NCBI GenBank assembly: GCA_036725605.1
Contig: DAIMDW010000067.1
Span: 1-8,393, forward strand
Reading direction: 5' to 3'
DNA length: 8,393 bases
DNA from: CALBTQ01 sp036725605
GTDB lineage: Bacteria; Lernaellota; Lernaellaia; Lernaellales; Lernaellaceae
Of this stretch, positions 1 to 5,443 are shown in pieces. Position 1 is the stretch's first letter. Every line of letters starts with the position of its first letter. Position numbers and translations under genes: made by a program. Below the pieces are notes generated by a model. The model did not search any database, was not told the origin of the DNA, and saw only the letters and a list, made by a program, of their open reading frames with translations.

Positions 1-9
1 TTCCCCCAA

Positions 10-22
10 GCCCCGGAGGGGC
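10..22. other. short GC hairpin at the left edge
   Basis: GCCCC and GGGGC pair perfectly around a GGA loop. No T-run follows on either strand, so it does not qualify as an ordinary intrinsic terminator. It may be a piece of a hairpin-type intergenic repeat or the end of a neighbouring gene's terminator. Nothing else in positions 1-218 was recognised: there is no convincing ORF and no tRNA, only a loose direct repeat of ATAATTCCC at about 149-173. Confidence 0.25.
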
Positions 23-218
23 GGCAGACGCACTCTTTCTCAAAACGAGAAAATCAACAGTCTCCCCCGCGCCGGAATCCAGAACCAGCCGATCTTGCCG
101 CGACCTTTTCACAGAAGGTAGCCCGGTTCATCAGCGCCGGAATAGTGATAATTCCCACCGAGAAATAATTCCCCTTGCCGAAGTTTATCCATTAATGATA
201 TCCCTAACCAACGCATCA

Positions 219-285
219 ATTGCATGCGTATCGTGGATGAAACAAAACGGGATGGACGCGGGTTCGGCTCCCACCGCCTCCACCA
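219..285 (+). ncRNA. ssrA: 3' end of a tmRNA gene (remnant; candidate attachment-site scar)
   Basis: GGACGCGGGTTCG (254-266) followed by CGCCTCCACCA (275-285) is the usual tmRNA T-arm plus acceptor strand with encoded CCA. The upstream stretch GCATGCGTATCGTGGATG (222-239) resembles the strand that precedes the T-arm in known tmRNAs. The T-stem is GCGGG (258-262) against CCCAC (270-274), with one C-A mismatch, which suggests decay. The 5' half is missing. I see no GGAGGCG-type 5' acceptor strand, no tmRNA D-arm signature and no tag reading frame ending in Ala-Ala-stop in positions 1-218. A T7 run at 291-297 could be left over from the tmRNA terminator. tmRNA 3' ends are well-known integration sites, so this is most simply an att-type duplicate. 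It could also be a chance T-arm-like stretch. Confidence 0.5.
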
Positions 286-411
286 CGACCTTTTTTTGAA
301 CCTTGCTCTTGGTGATTTATTCGGCCTTGGGGGTAAAAAAGATACTTGGATATTTCCTTTAGAAAATCGATAGGTTCGCGCCGGTGCGCCGATACATCTT
401 GGTCGCCGCAG

Positions 412-510
412 CGTGACGAGCTTACTCCCAAAACACCCACATTTACCCCTAAACCGGCCCTTTTTCTCTCTCCCTCTCTGAATCGTCGTGACTTCGCCCA
501 ACTCGTCACG
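412..510. repeat. CGTGAC-type inverted repeats upstream of the EcsC/TerB operon
   Basis: CGTGACGAG at 412-420 is matched by its exact reverse complement at 502-510. A second CGTGAC (487-492) faces the inner GTCACG (505-510) as a 6-bp palindrome with a 12-base spacer. A separate 8-bp inverted pair, GGGGTAAA (330-337) and TTTACCCC (442-449), overlaps this span. These could be operator half-sites for the operon starting at 633. In 632 bases, however, one perfect 9-bp inverted pair is about what chance predicts. No convincing -35/-10 pair was found between 286 and 632, and no gene is supported there. Confidence 0.2.
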
Positions 511-632
511 GTTGTGAGAGTGCTTATATTTCAACCACTTACGAGGATAGCAAATTTGGTCATTTCAACTCTCGCGCGGAGTAGGAAACGTGAATAACGT
601 CGAATTTCGCTTCAATTTAATGGGGGACATTG

Positions 633-1307
633 ATGGCAGCAGATGAAAGTACACTTCAAAAAGCGTTTCTTTCTCTCACGGAGACAGTGAAACCAGATGA
701 GAGTAAAATCGCGGCGGCCCTGGATGATTACCGCAAGGCCCATCCCACTTGGTCAAAAGATGAATTAGCTGAAAAATGGGCTGATCGAGTCTGCTGGTTG
801 TACGCATCGGAGGGAGCCGTTTCAGCTTTACCTGGAGCTATCCCCGGTCTTGGGACTGGCGTTCAAATTGCTGTTGAAGCTGGAGCGATCAGCGCAGACT
901 TGGTCTATATGATTCGGTGCATGGCCGGGATGGTGGGCGGTGTTGCGATGGTCTACGAAAGGGATATCAGGAGCTACTTTAACGATGAATTCATTAAAGT
1001 ATTAGGCATGTGGTGCGGCGTGCTTTTACCAGTCGGTGAAGCAACTGTGCGCATTGCTTCAAAGGTCGCGATTGCTCAATTTAAAAGAGTCCCAGGAGAA
1101 GTTTTCAAGAAAATAAATCGTCGTGTTGGAACAACTATTTTGACCAAGTACGGTACGAAGCGCGGTGGCATTGCTGTCGGTCGGCTTATTCCCTTTGGCG
1201 TGGGAGCGATAGTTGGAGGTGGATTCAATTTGGCTACGATGAAGGGATTTAAAGTTGCATCGATGAAGTATTTCAAGAGCGAAACCGAACTTGCAATGGC
1301 CGAATAA
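633..1307 (+). CDS. EcsC-like family protein
   Basis: This 224-residue protein resembles the EcsC family, whose biochemical role is not known. A charged N-terminal part (about 1-55) is followed by a hydrophobic Ala/Gly-rich segment with PGAIPGLGTG near 67-76 and a long apolar stretch to about 105. A basic central region follows. Near the C-terminus a second Gly-rich segment reads LIPFGVGAIVGGG before an amphipathic end. The paired proline/glycine hydrophobic segments are the EcsC-like hallmark and suggest membrane association, with no signal peptide seen. ATG at 633 was chosen over the TTG at 630 because GGGGG (622-626) sits at good spacing. The stop lies 10 bp before the TerB-like start, so the two are probably co-transcribed. 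The gene is clearly more A/T-rich than the - strand genes. Family assignment is from pattern memory. Confidence 0.65.
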   Translation: MAADESTLQKAFLSLTETVKPDESKIAAALDDYRKAHPTWSKDELAEKWADRVCWLYASEGAVSALPGAIPGLGTGVQIAVEAGAISADLVYMIRCMAGMVGGVAMVYERDIRSYFNDEFIKVLGMWCGVLLPVGEATVRIASKVAIAQFKRVPGEVFKKINRRVGTTILTKYGTKRGGIAVGRLIPFGVGAIVGGGFNLATMKGFKVASMKYFKSETELAMAE

Positions 1308-1312
1308 GGAGG
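1306..1312 (+). promoter_or_regulatory. ribosome binding site deciding the TerB-like start
   Basis: AAGGAGG begins inside the stop codon of the EcsC-like gene and ends 5 bases before ATG 1318. This favours 1318 over an in-frame upstream start near 1291, which would lie inside the previous gene. Confidence 0.7.
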
Positions 1313-1317
1313 CTGAA

Positions 1318-1701
1318 ATGGAAGGGTTCAAGCCTGAAGAATTAAAAAATTTTCTTAAAGCCGTATTTGCGTTGGCATGGGCTGACCGAGTAATACAACA
1401 GGAGGAACAGGACGCTCTTCGGGAGATGCTTTTGTCCTACGAGCTTTCACCGGAACTGAGTGCTTGCACCGAAGAATGGTTTACTACGCCTGTCCAGATT
1501 TCCAGTGTGGATTTTTCTTGTTTTTCAGAGGAAGCCAAGTCCTTTGTATATTTGTCGGCATGGTTGATTGCCAAAGCTGACGGTAAAATCGCACCTGAGG
1601 AAAACACTGTTCTTCGAGAATTAGCGGCGAGACTGAACCTAACCGATCCAGTCATCGAACGCATTCAATCGGAGAATAGGATAGCGGACGAAATGTTCTA
1701 A
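1318..1701 (+). CDS. TerB-like protein
   Basis: A 127-residue acidic, all-helical protein of the TerB/tellurite-resistance-like type. The fold is usually two helical repeats, each with an acidic metal-binding turn, and both are visible. The first is AWADRVIQQEEQ at about residues 20-31. The second is AKADGKIAPEEN at 85-96, with the typical D-G-x-I-x-P-E-E pattern. Length matches single-domain TerB proteins. Family members occur in stress and phage-resistance operons and as adaptors next to membrane proteins. No other ter gene lies in the window, so tellurite resistance should not be inferred. It follows the EcsC-like gene by 10 bp and precedes the Cys-rich gene by 19 bp. Both junctions carry strong ribosome binding sites, pointing to one operon. 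Confidence 0.72.
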   Translation: MEGFKPEELKNFLKAVFALAWADRVIQQEEQDALREMLLSYELSPELSACTEEWFTTPVQISSVDFSCFSEEAKSFVYLSAWLIAKADGKIAPEENTVLRELAARLNLTDPVIERIQSENRIADEMF

Positions 1702-1708
1702 CTGAAGC

Positions 1709-1717
1709 AGGAGGTGA
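1709..1717 (+). promoter_or_regulatory. full-length Shine-Dalgarno match before the Cys-rich gene
   Basis: AGGAGGTGA matches nine bases complementary to the usual 16S rRNA 3' end. It is separated by CCT from ATG 1721. This is strong support that the 59-codon reading frame is translated. Confidence 0.75.
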
Positions 1718-1720
1718 CCT

Positions 1721-1900
1721 ATGGCCAGTTGTCCAGGAAAACGTGATAATCACAATTGCAACTCGACTCTTTACAAATGCAAATCGTGTGGAAACGTGGG
1801 TTGCGATCAGAGCACGCTTGGGAAATGCTCCAATCAAGCATTTAAGACAGGAAAGTGCTTGAAATGTGGTAAATCCGGCCAGAAGGCATTATTCAAGTAA
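1721..1900 (+). CDS. 59-aa cysteine-rich, zinc-ribbon-like protein
   Basis: A small gene that a length cut-off could easily miss. It encodes 59 residues from ATG 1721 to TAA 1898-1900. Eight cysteines fall at 4, 13, 20, 23, 28, 36, 46 and 49, giving CxxC pairs at 20-23 (YKCKSCGN) and 46-49 (GKCLKCGK). The two CxxCG knuckles are the standard zinc-ribbon pattern; His11 and the other cysteines could supply further ligands. The protein is basic, with no signal peptide or membrane segment. It is the last gene of the EcsC-like/TerB-like operon, 19 bp after the TerB stop. Its stop is only 18 bp from the convergent stop of the HTH gene at 1919, with no terminator hairpin between. I do not recognise a named family; nucleic-acid or protein binding is inferred from the knuckles alone. 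Confidence 0.75.
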   Translation: MASCPGKRDNHNCNSTLYKCKSCGNVGCDQSTLGKCSNQAFKTGKCLKCGKSGQKALFK

Positions 1901-1918
1901 CGTCGAGCTATAATCATT

Positions 1919-2329
1919 TCATCGGAAAATGCGTCGCTGGTCCTCCCACAGCACGGGGAACGGCTTTGTGAGCCGGGCCAGCGACAATCCGCTCGGCTCG
2001 TCACCGTCCATGATCGCCCGGACGATATCGGGGGCCAACAGAGTCAGCCCCAGAATGCGGCTCACGTAGGCGCGGTCCACCTTGAGACGCTTGGCAAGCG
2101 CGGCGATGGAAGCGACCTTTCCGGTTTCCAGAAGTTCCTGCCAGCGGAAAGCGCGAGCCAGGGCGACCACCAGCGGTCGCTGGACAGGGGATTTTTCCGG
2201 GGTTGTTGAAGCGCAATCCAGCGGCACGATGATTTCCTTACGTCCACCGCGCCGCTTGAATTTCATGGGGATGTGGACGACCACCCCATCGTCGTCAACT
2301 CGGATTGTCGGCTTCTTGCTCTCGCTCAT
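1919..2329 (-). CDS. small HTH protein linked to the serine recombinase
   Basis: A 136-residue basic protein. The C-terminal half carries a helix-turn-helix at about 72-93 (ASIAALAKRLKVDRAYVSRI), of the KorB/ParB-like type, followed by LTLLAPDIVRAIMDG. A small protein of this pattern commonly sits next to large serine recombinases (recalled, not searched), possibly as a DNA-binding accessory. The N-terminal part (1-50) is β-prone and basic, with no recognised domain. The gene overlaps the recombinase 3' end by 35 bp, so the two are coupled. GAGGAGG (2345-2339 on the - strand) lies 9 nt before ATG 2329 and 6 nt before an in-frame TTG at 2332, so either start is possible. It is the last gene of the - strand operon. 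It could regulate the operon, act as a directionality factor or assist synapsis; nothing here decides. Confidence 0.75.
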   Translation of the reverse strand: MSESKKPTIRVDDDGVVVHIPMKFKRRGGRKEIIVPLDCASTTPEKSPVQRPLVVALARAFRWQELLETGKVASIAALAKRLKVDRAYVSRILGLTLLAPDIVRAIMDGDEPSGLSLARLTKPFPVLWEDQRRIFR

Positions 2330-3854
2330 CAATCGGTTCCTCCTCGATATCCCTGAAATCGGCCACGAGCGTGTGCAGGCCGTCGTGTCGGTAGCGCACG
2401 TCGATGCCCTCGTTGGCGACGGTGATGCGCTCGATCAGCAGTGCGACAATTCGCGCCTGCTCGCTGGGAAAAAGTTCCTCCCACGCCTGGTCGAGATTCC
2501 GCAGCGCATCTGCGACCTGCTGCTCCGACAGTGGGTTGGATTCCAGTGTGGCGACCATGCCGTCAATTTCGGCGATCCGTTTTTCGACCTCACGCTTGCG
2601 CAAAGAATCGCTGACCTTTGGTAGCTCGCCCTCAAGTCCGAAACGTTCGGCCTTCAGATGCTCGATCTCGTCGGCTTCCTTCTGCCTGGAGACGCGGCAC
2701 GTTTCGGCGATCAGTTCCGGCGTCTGGAATAAGGCGCGCAGCTGCGCCATGACCACGCTCTCGATCTCGCCCGCAGCCACGCTCTTGACCGAGCAGGTTT
2801 TCCAACCGCGCTTCGTCGCATGGATGCACACGTAGTACCGATAGGTCTTGCCGTCCTTCTTCGTGAAGCTCGGCCCCATTGCGCCTCCACAGCATCCGCA
2901 TTTGATAAGACCTTTGAGCAACGCCGGTGTCTTGGCGCGGGTCTTGTTGCCGCGCACCCGACAGTTCTCTTCCAGGATCGCTTGGACTTTGTCGAACAGA
3001 TCGCGCGGCACGATGGCTTCGTGCTCTCCAGGATAATGCTGGTCGTGGTGGACGATCTCGCCGATGTAGAGGCGATTGTTGAACATGCGGTAGAGATGCA
3101 TCTTGTTCCAGGTTGTCCCCACATGGGTTGTGCCTTTGGCTGTGACCCACTCTTTAGTTCGATGCCCCTGGCGATTCAGTTCGTCGGCCAGCAAAGTCGC
3201 CGATCCCGTCTGGATGAACCGTTTAAAGATGTGGCGAACGAGTTTCGCCTCGGTCGTATTGACAACCAGCTTCTTGGCAACGCGGTCCACATCGTAACCC
3301 AGCACCGGCATACCGCCCATGTACTTGCCCTTGCGCTTGGCGGCGGCGACCTTGTCGCGGATGCGCTCGCCGATGATTTCTCTTTCGAACTGTGCGAATG
3401 AAAGAAGGATGTTCAGCGTCAGGCGACCCATCGACGTTGTCGTATTGAACGCCTGTGTAACGGATACGAACGTCACTCCCTGGCGCTCGAAGGTCTCGAC
3501 GATTTTCGTGAAGTCGAGCAGCGAGCGGCTTAAGCGGTCGACCTTATAGGTCACAACAGAATCGACGTGCCCCTCCTCGATATCTTCCAACAGACGTTGA
3601 AGCGCCGGGCGATCCATATTGCCGCCGGAATATCCGCCGTCGTCGTATCGGTTGGGAAGCGCTTCCCATCCCTCGTGACGCTGGCTGGCTATGAAGGCCT
3701 CTGCTGCCTCCCGCTGTGCATCGAGCGAATTGAACTCCTGGTCAAGACCTTCCTCTGTCGATTTCCGCGTGTAGATCGCGCACCGGACCTTGGGGGTCAC
3801 ACCGCTGAGAATTTTACCGTTGCCATTGCCGCTTTTTCTGTTTCCATTTCTCAT
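2295..3854 (-). CDS. large serine recombinase (site-specific integrase)
   Basis: A 519-residue large serine recombinase. The resolvase catalytic domain (about 22-175) has YTRKS with nucleophile Ser32 and Arg30, the SGGNMDRP segment with Arg82, and DRLSR at 106-110. The long helix FAQFEREIIGER (153-164) follows. A recombinase domain spans about 183-300 and a zinc ribbon about 313-360 (Cys319, Cys322, Cys343, Cys354). A charged coiled-coil region then runs to about 450. All catalytic residues seem present and length is normal, so it is probably active. Start ATG 3854 forms an ATGA overlap with the DUF2924 stop. A TTG at 3887 would extend it by 11 residues but lies within that gene. Such enzymes integrate or excise an element at short att sites. 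The att site cannot be located here, because the crossover core is only two bases and no partner junction is visible. Confidence 0.95.
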   Translation of the reverse strand: MRNGNRKSGNGNGKILSGVTPKVRCAIYTRKSTEEGLDQEFNSLDAQREAAEAFIASQRHEGWEALPNRYDDGGYSGGNMDRPALQRLLEDIEEGHVDSVVTYKVDRLSRSLLDFTKIVETFERQGVTFVSVTQAFNTTTSMGRLTLNILLSFAQFEREIIGERIRDKVAAAKRKGKYMGGMPVLGYDVDRVAKKLVVNTTEAKLVRHIFKRFIQTGSATLLADELNRQGHRTKEWVTAKGTTHVGTTWNKMHLYRMFNNRLYIGEIVHHDQHYPGEHEAIVPRDLFDKVQAILEENCRVRGNKTRAKTPALLKGLIKCGCCGGAMGPSFTKKDGKTYRYYVCIHATKRGWKTCSVKSVAAGEIESVVMAQLRALFQTPELIAETCRVSRQKEADEIEHLKAERFGLEGELPKVSDSLRKREVEKRIAEIDGMVATLESNPLSEQQVADALRNLDQAWEELFPSEQARIVALLIERITVANEGIDVRYRHDGLHTLVADFRDIEEEPIDEREQEADNPS

Positions 3855-4309
3855 TTGCGGCCATCTCCATTCCGGCGCAGCCCCCAAAATGCCGGTCCGT
3901 TCCAGTGCGCTCCGGTGATCACTTTCGTAATCGCCGTGAGCGACCGGTAGGTCTTGCCCTGGAACTCGAATCCATCATTGACGACTGTGACTTCGTATCG
4001 GCCGCCGTTCCACTCTCGGATCAATCGAGTGCCGGTCACAGGCATGTCCTTTTGCCGAGGTCGGTTTTTCTTCAGGGGCGCTGCTTCGGCGAACTTGCCG
4101 TCGACCACCGCGTTTTTAATTAGCTCGCGGTCCTGCGGATCGAGGCCGCCGTGCGCCAATTCCTGGAGTCGGTATCCCAAGCGGCGCACGAGCAATGAGC
4201 GGCAATACGCCGGTGGCTCGTTGCCGAACAGGTCCCGCCAGCGCTCACGCAACGCCTCGATGGGCATCTTCTGAAGTCGGGCTATTTGTCTTACTATCGA
4301 TTCGGTCAT
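3851..4309 (-). CDS. DUF2924 family protein
   Basis: A 152-residue protein matching DUF2924, a family of unknown function typically found beside serine recombinases in mobile elements. The N-terminal helical part (1-56) holds ALRERWRDLFGNEPP and LGYRLQELAHGGL. A basic linker (75-88) leads to a β-rich C-terminal part with GTRLIREWNGG, the DGFEFQGKTYRSLTAI segment and WNGPAFWGLR near 136-146. That last part resembles RAMA/DUF4357-like modules linked to DNA-modification enzymes (from memory). Start ATG 4309 overlaps the upstream 69-aa gene's stop as ATGA, and its own stop overlaps the recombinase start in the same way. It is therefore probably made in step with the recombinase. A role as recombinase accessory or directionality factor is inference. 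Confidence 0.88.
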   Translation of the reverse strand: MTESIVRQIARLQKMPIEALRERWRDLFGNEPPAYCRSLLVRRLGYRLQELAHGGLDPQDRELIKNAVVDGKFAEAAPLKKNRPRQKDMPVTGTRLIREWNGGRYEVTVVNDGFEFQGKTYRSLTAITKVITGAHWNGPAFWGLRRNGDGRK

Positions 4310-4515
4310 CGTCTCCTTCCTCTCTGAGCAGGTTCGAGACGATGAAGGCTCTTAGCAGACGAAACCTCAAGGTCTATCTCTGATTTCCCGGTCTTTTTCA
4401 GCAGGCTGCGCACATCGCGCAGATGTCGCCGCAGGACGCCAGCGGCCAAGATGTCGGCAATCTCGGCTACGACGGCTCGCCGCATGGCATCCTGTTGGGA
4501 CTTGAGTTTTTTCAT
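4306..4515 (-). CDS. 69-aa basic helical protein of unknown function
   Basis: I do not recognise this 69-residue protein. It is Lys/Arg-rich and mostly helical, with a central AEIADILAAGVLRRHL segment (about 17-33) and an arginine-rich tail. It has no Cys pairs, no signal peptide and no membrane span. It is judged real because both ends use 4-bp ATGA overlaps: its start (4515) overlaps the ERCC4 gene stop, and its stop (4306) overlaps the DUF2924 start. That pattern is shared with other genes of this operon and is unlikely by chance. DNA or RNA binding is possible from charge alone. Confidence 0.65.
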   Translation of the reverse strand: MKKLKSQQDAMRRAVVAEIADILAAGVLRRHLRDVRSLLKKTGKSEIDLEVSSAKSLHRLEPAQRGRRR

Positions 4516-4955
4516 GGGCTCTCTTCCACCGATTGAAGCTTCATCGTTGCGCGCACCAGAAACTCCTCGGTGAATCGTCGCGCCGCTTGGCGGTCGCCGC
4601 AGAAGAACACAGGCACGCTGTGATCCACGCAGATGGAAACCGTCGCTCCGAACACCGAATTGGGATGGGCGCCCGATGGGTATCGGGATAAAAGGACGTC
4701 GGGCAGACTCGCCTCGACCACGATGCAGGCGTGAGGGTAATCGGCGAGCTTCGCCAGTTCCTTCTTGAATCGCTCGCGGTCGCGTATCACCGAATGGACA
4801 AAGTCCTCCAGCGTCTTGCGCTCGACGGCAATGAGCGATTCAAATCCTTCAACCGAGTAATCCCCGGCAGGCAGCGCCTGACGCACCACCTGCCGGGAAC
4901 CGAAGGCGTATGGGACCTGCTCGCGGGTGTCGACGATGATGAAGATCGCTTCCAT
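4512..4955 (-). CDS. ERCC4/XPF-type nuclease
   Basis: A 147-residue protein that is essentially one ERCC4 (XPF/Mus81-type) nuclease domain. The catalytic motif is clear: VDTRE at 8-12, GDYS at 31-34 and VERKTLEDF at 44-52, which gives the GD...ERKxxxD signature with Asp32, Glu45, Lys47 and Asp51. RDRERFKKEL follows at about 58-67. Enzymes with this domain cut branched or flapped DNA near single/double-strand junctions. The helicase and (HhH)2 domains of the cellular enzymes are absent, so DNA targeting must come from partners. It lies 2 bp after the DUF669 gene and overlaps the next gene by 4 bp, inside a phage-type recombination cassette. A role in resolving recombination or replication intermediates is inferred from context; the domain call is strong. 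Confidence 0.88.
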   Translation of the reverse strand: MEAIFIIVDTREQVPYAFGSRQVVRQALPAGDYSVEGFESLIAVERKTLEDFVHSVIRDRERFKKELAKLADYPHACIVVEASLPDVLLSRYPSGAHPNSVFGATVSICVDHSVPVFFCGDRQAARRFTEEFLVRATMKLQSVEESP

Positions 4956-4957
4956 GC

Positions 4958-5428
4958 TCAGAACGCCGACAGCGCGCCCTTGGCGGCGTTTTGATAATCC
5001 GCGTCGGGGTTATCCAGGACGATGCGCTTGTTGAGGTAGACGTTGGCGAATTCGCCGCGCGTTTTTTTCGTGACTTCGAGTGCGACGTCCAGCAGTTCGC
5101 CGAGCCGTCCGGGCAGATCGGAGAGCTTGCCGAGTTCCAGACCGCAGGCGAGAAGATCGGCTTTGAGGAATTTGATGTTCTCGCTGCTGGCCATGACGTT
5201 GTTGCGAAACATCATGCGGCCGCGTTGCTGAGGGCCGAGCACGCGCAAGTGCCATTTGAGCATGGGCGCGCCGTTCTGGGTGCGGACGAGTTCGACCTTC
5301 TCGACCTTGACCTGGTACTTGCCGTCAGGCACTTCGTCGAATTGGTTGGGCTGTACATCGGCGGCTGCGTAGTCGTCGTCGTAGACAGCGAGATCGGCGG
5401 AATCGACGGGGGGCTGTTGATTTGTCAT
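4958..5428 (-). CDS. DUF669 phage protein, putative single-strand DNA-binding
   Basis: A 156-residue protein of the DUF669 type, found in phage recombination and replication cassettes near annealing proteins. The N-terminal 30 residues are acidic and probably disordered. The core (about 32-145) starts with VPDGKYQVKVEKVEL, then GAPMLKWHLRVLG, and later KFLKADLLACGLELGKL, a run of β-strands followed by a helix, as in OB-fold-like proteins. The family has been proposed to act like SSB. The C-terminus ends in an aromatic residue (SAF) but lacks the acidic tail of bacterial SSB. AGGAGG lies 8 nt before ATG 5428. The gene sits 15 bp after the Sak4-like gene and 2 bp before the ERCC4 gene. Family assignment is good; ssDNA binding is inferred. 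Confidence 0.82.
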   Translation of the reverse strand: MTNQQPPVDSADLAVYDDDYAAADVQPNQFDEVPDGKYQVKVEKVELVRTQNGAPMLKWHLRVLGPQQRGRMMFRNNVMASSENIKFLKADLLACGLELGKLSDLPGRLGELLDVALEVTKKTRGEFANVYLNKRIVLDNPDADYQNAAKGALSAF

Positions 5429-5443
5429 GGGATTGTCCTCCTG

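Noticed and set aside
109..534. Open frames on the - strand over the tmRNA-like stretch (also 216-509)
   Set aside because: Their Trp-Arg-Arg and Gly-run/SRTR segments are what antisense reading of a tmRNA T-arm and acceptor strand gives. No ribosome site or recognisable domain is present.
346..597. 83-codon open frame on the + strand
   Set aside because: It starts with TTG, has no ribosome site, is low in hydrophobic core residues and matches no family. Most likely chance.
1318..1701. Naming the TerB-like gene a tellurite-resistance determinant
   Set aside because: No TerC, TerD or other ter genes are present. TerB folds occur in many unrelated stress and adaptor roles.
1904..1912. CGAGCTATA shared with 6357-6365 as an att core
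   Set aside because: A 9-base match within 8.4 kb is expected by chance, and the second copy overlaps a gene stop in the middle of the operon.
2082..3950. Several + strand open frames opposite the recombinase
   Set aside because: All are shadows of the serine recombinase and HTH genes, with no start signals and Arg/Ser/Ala-rich shadow composition.
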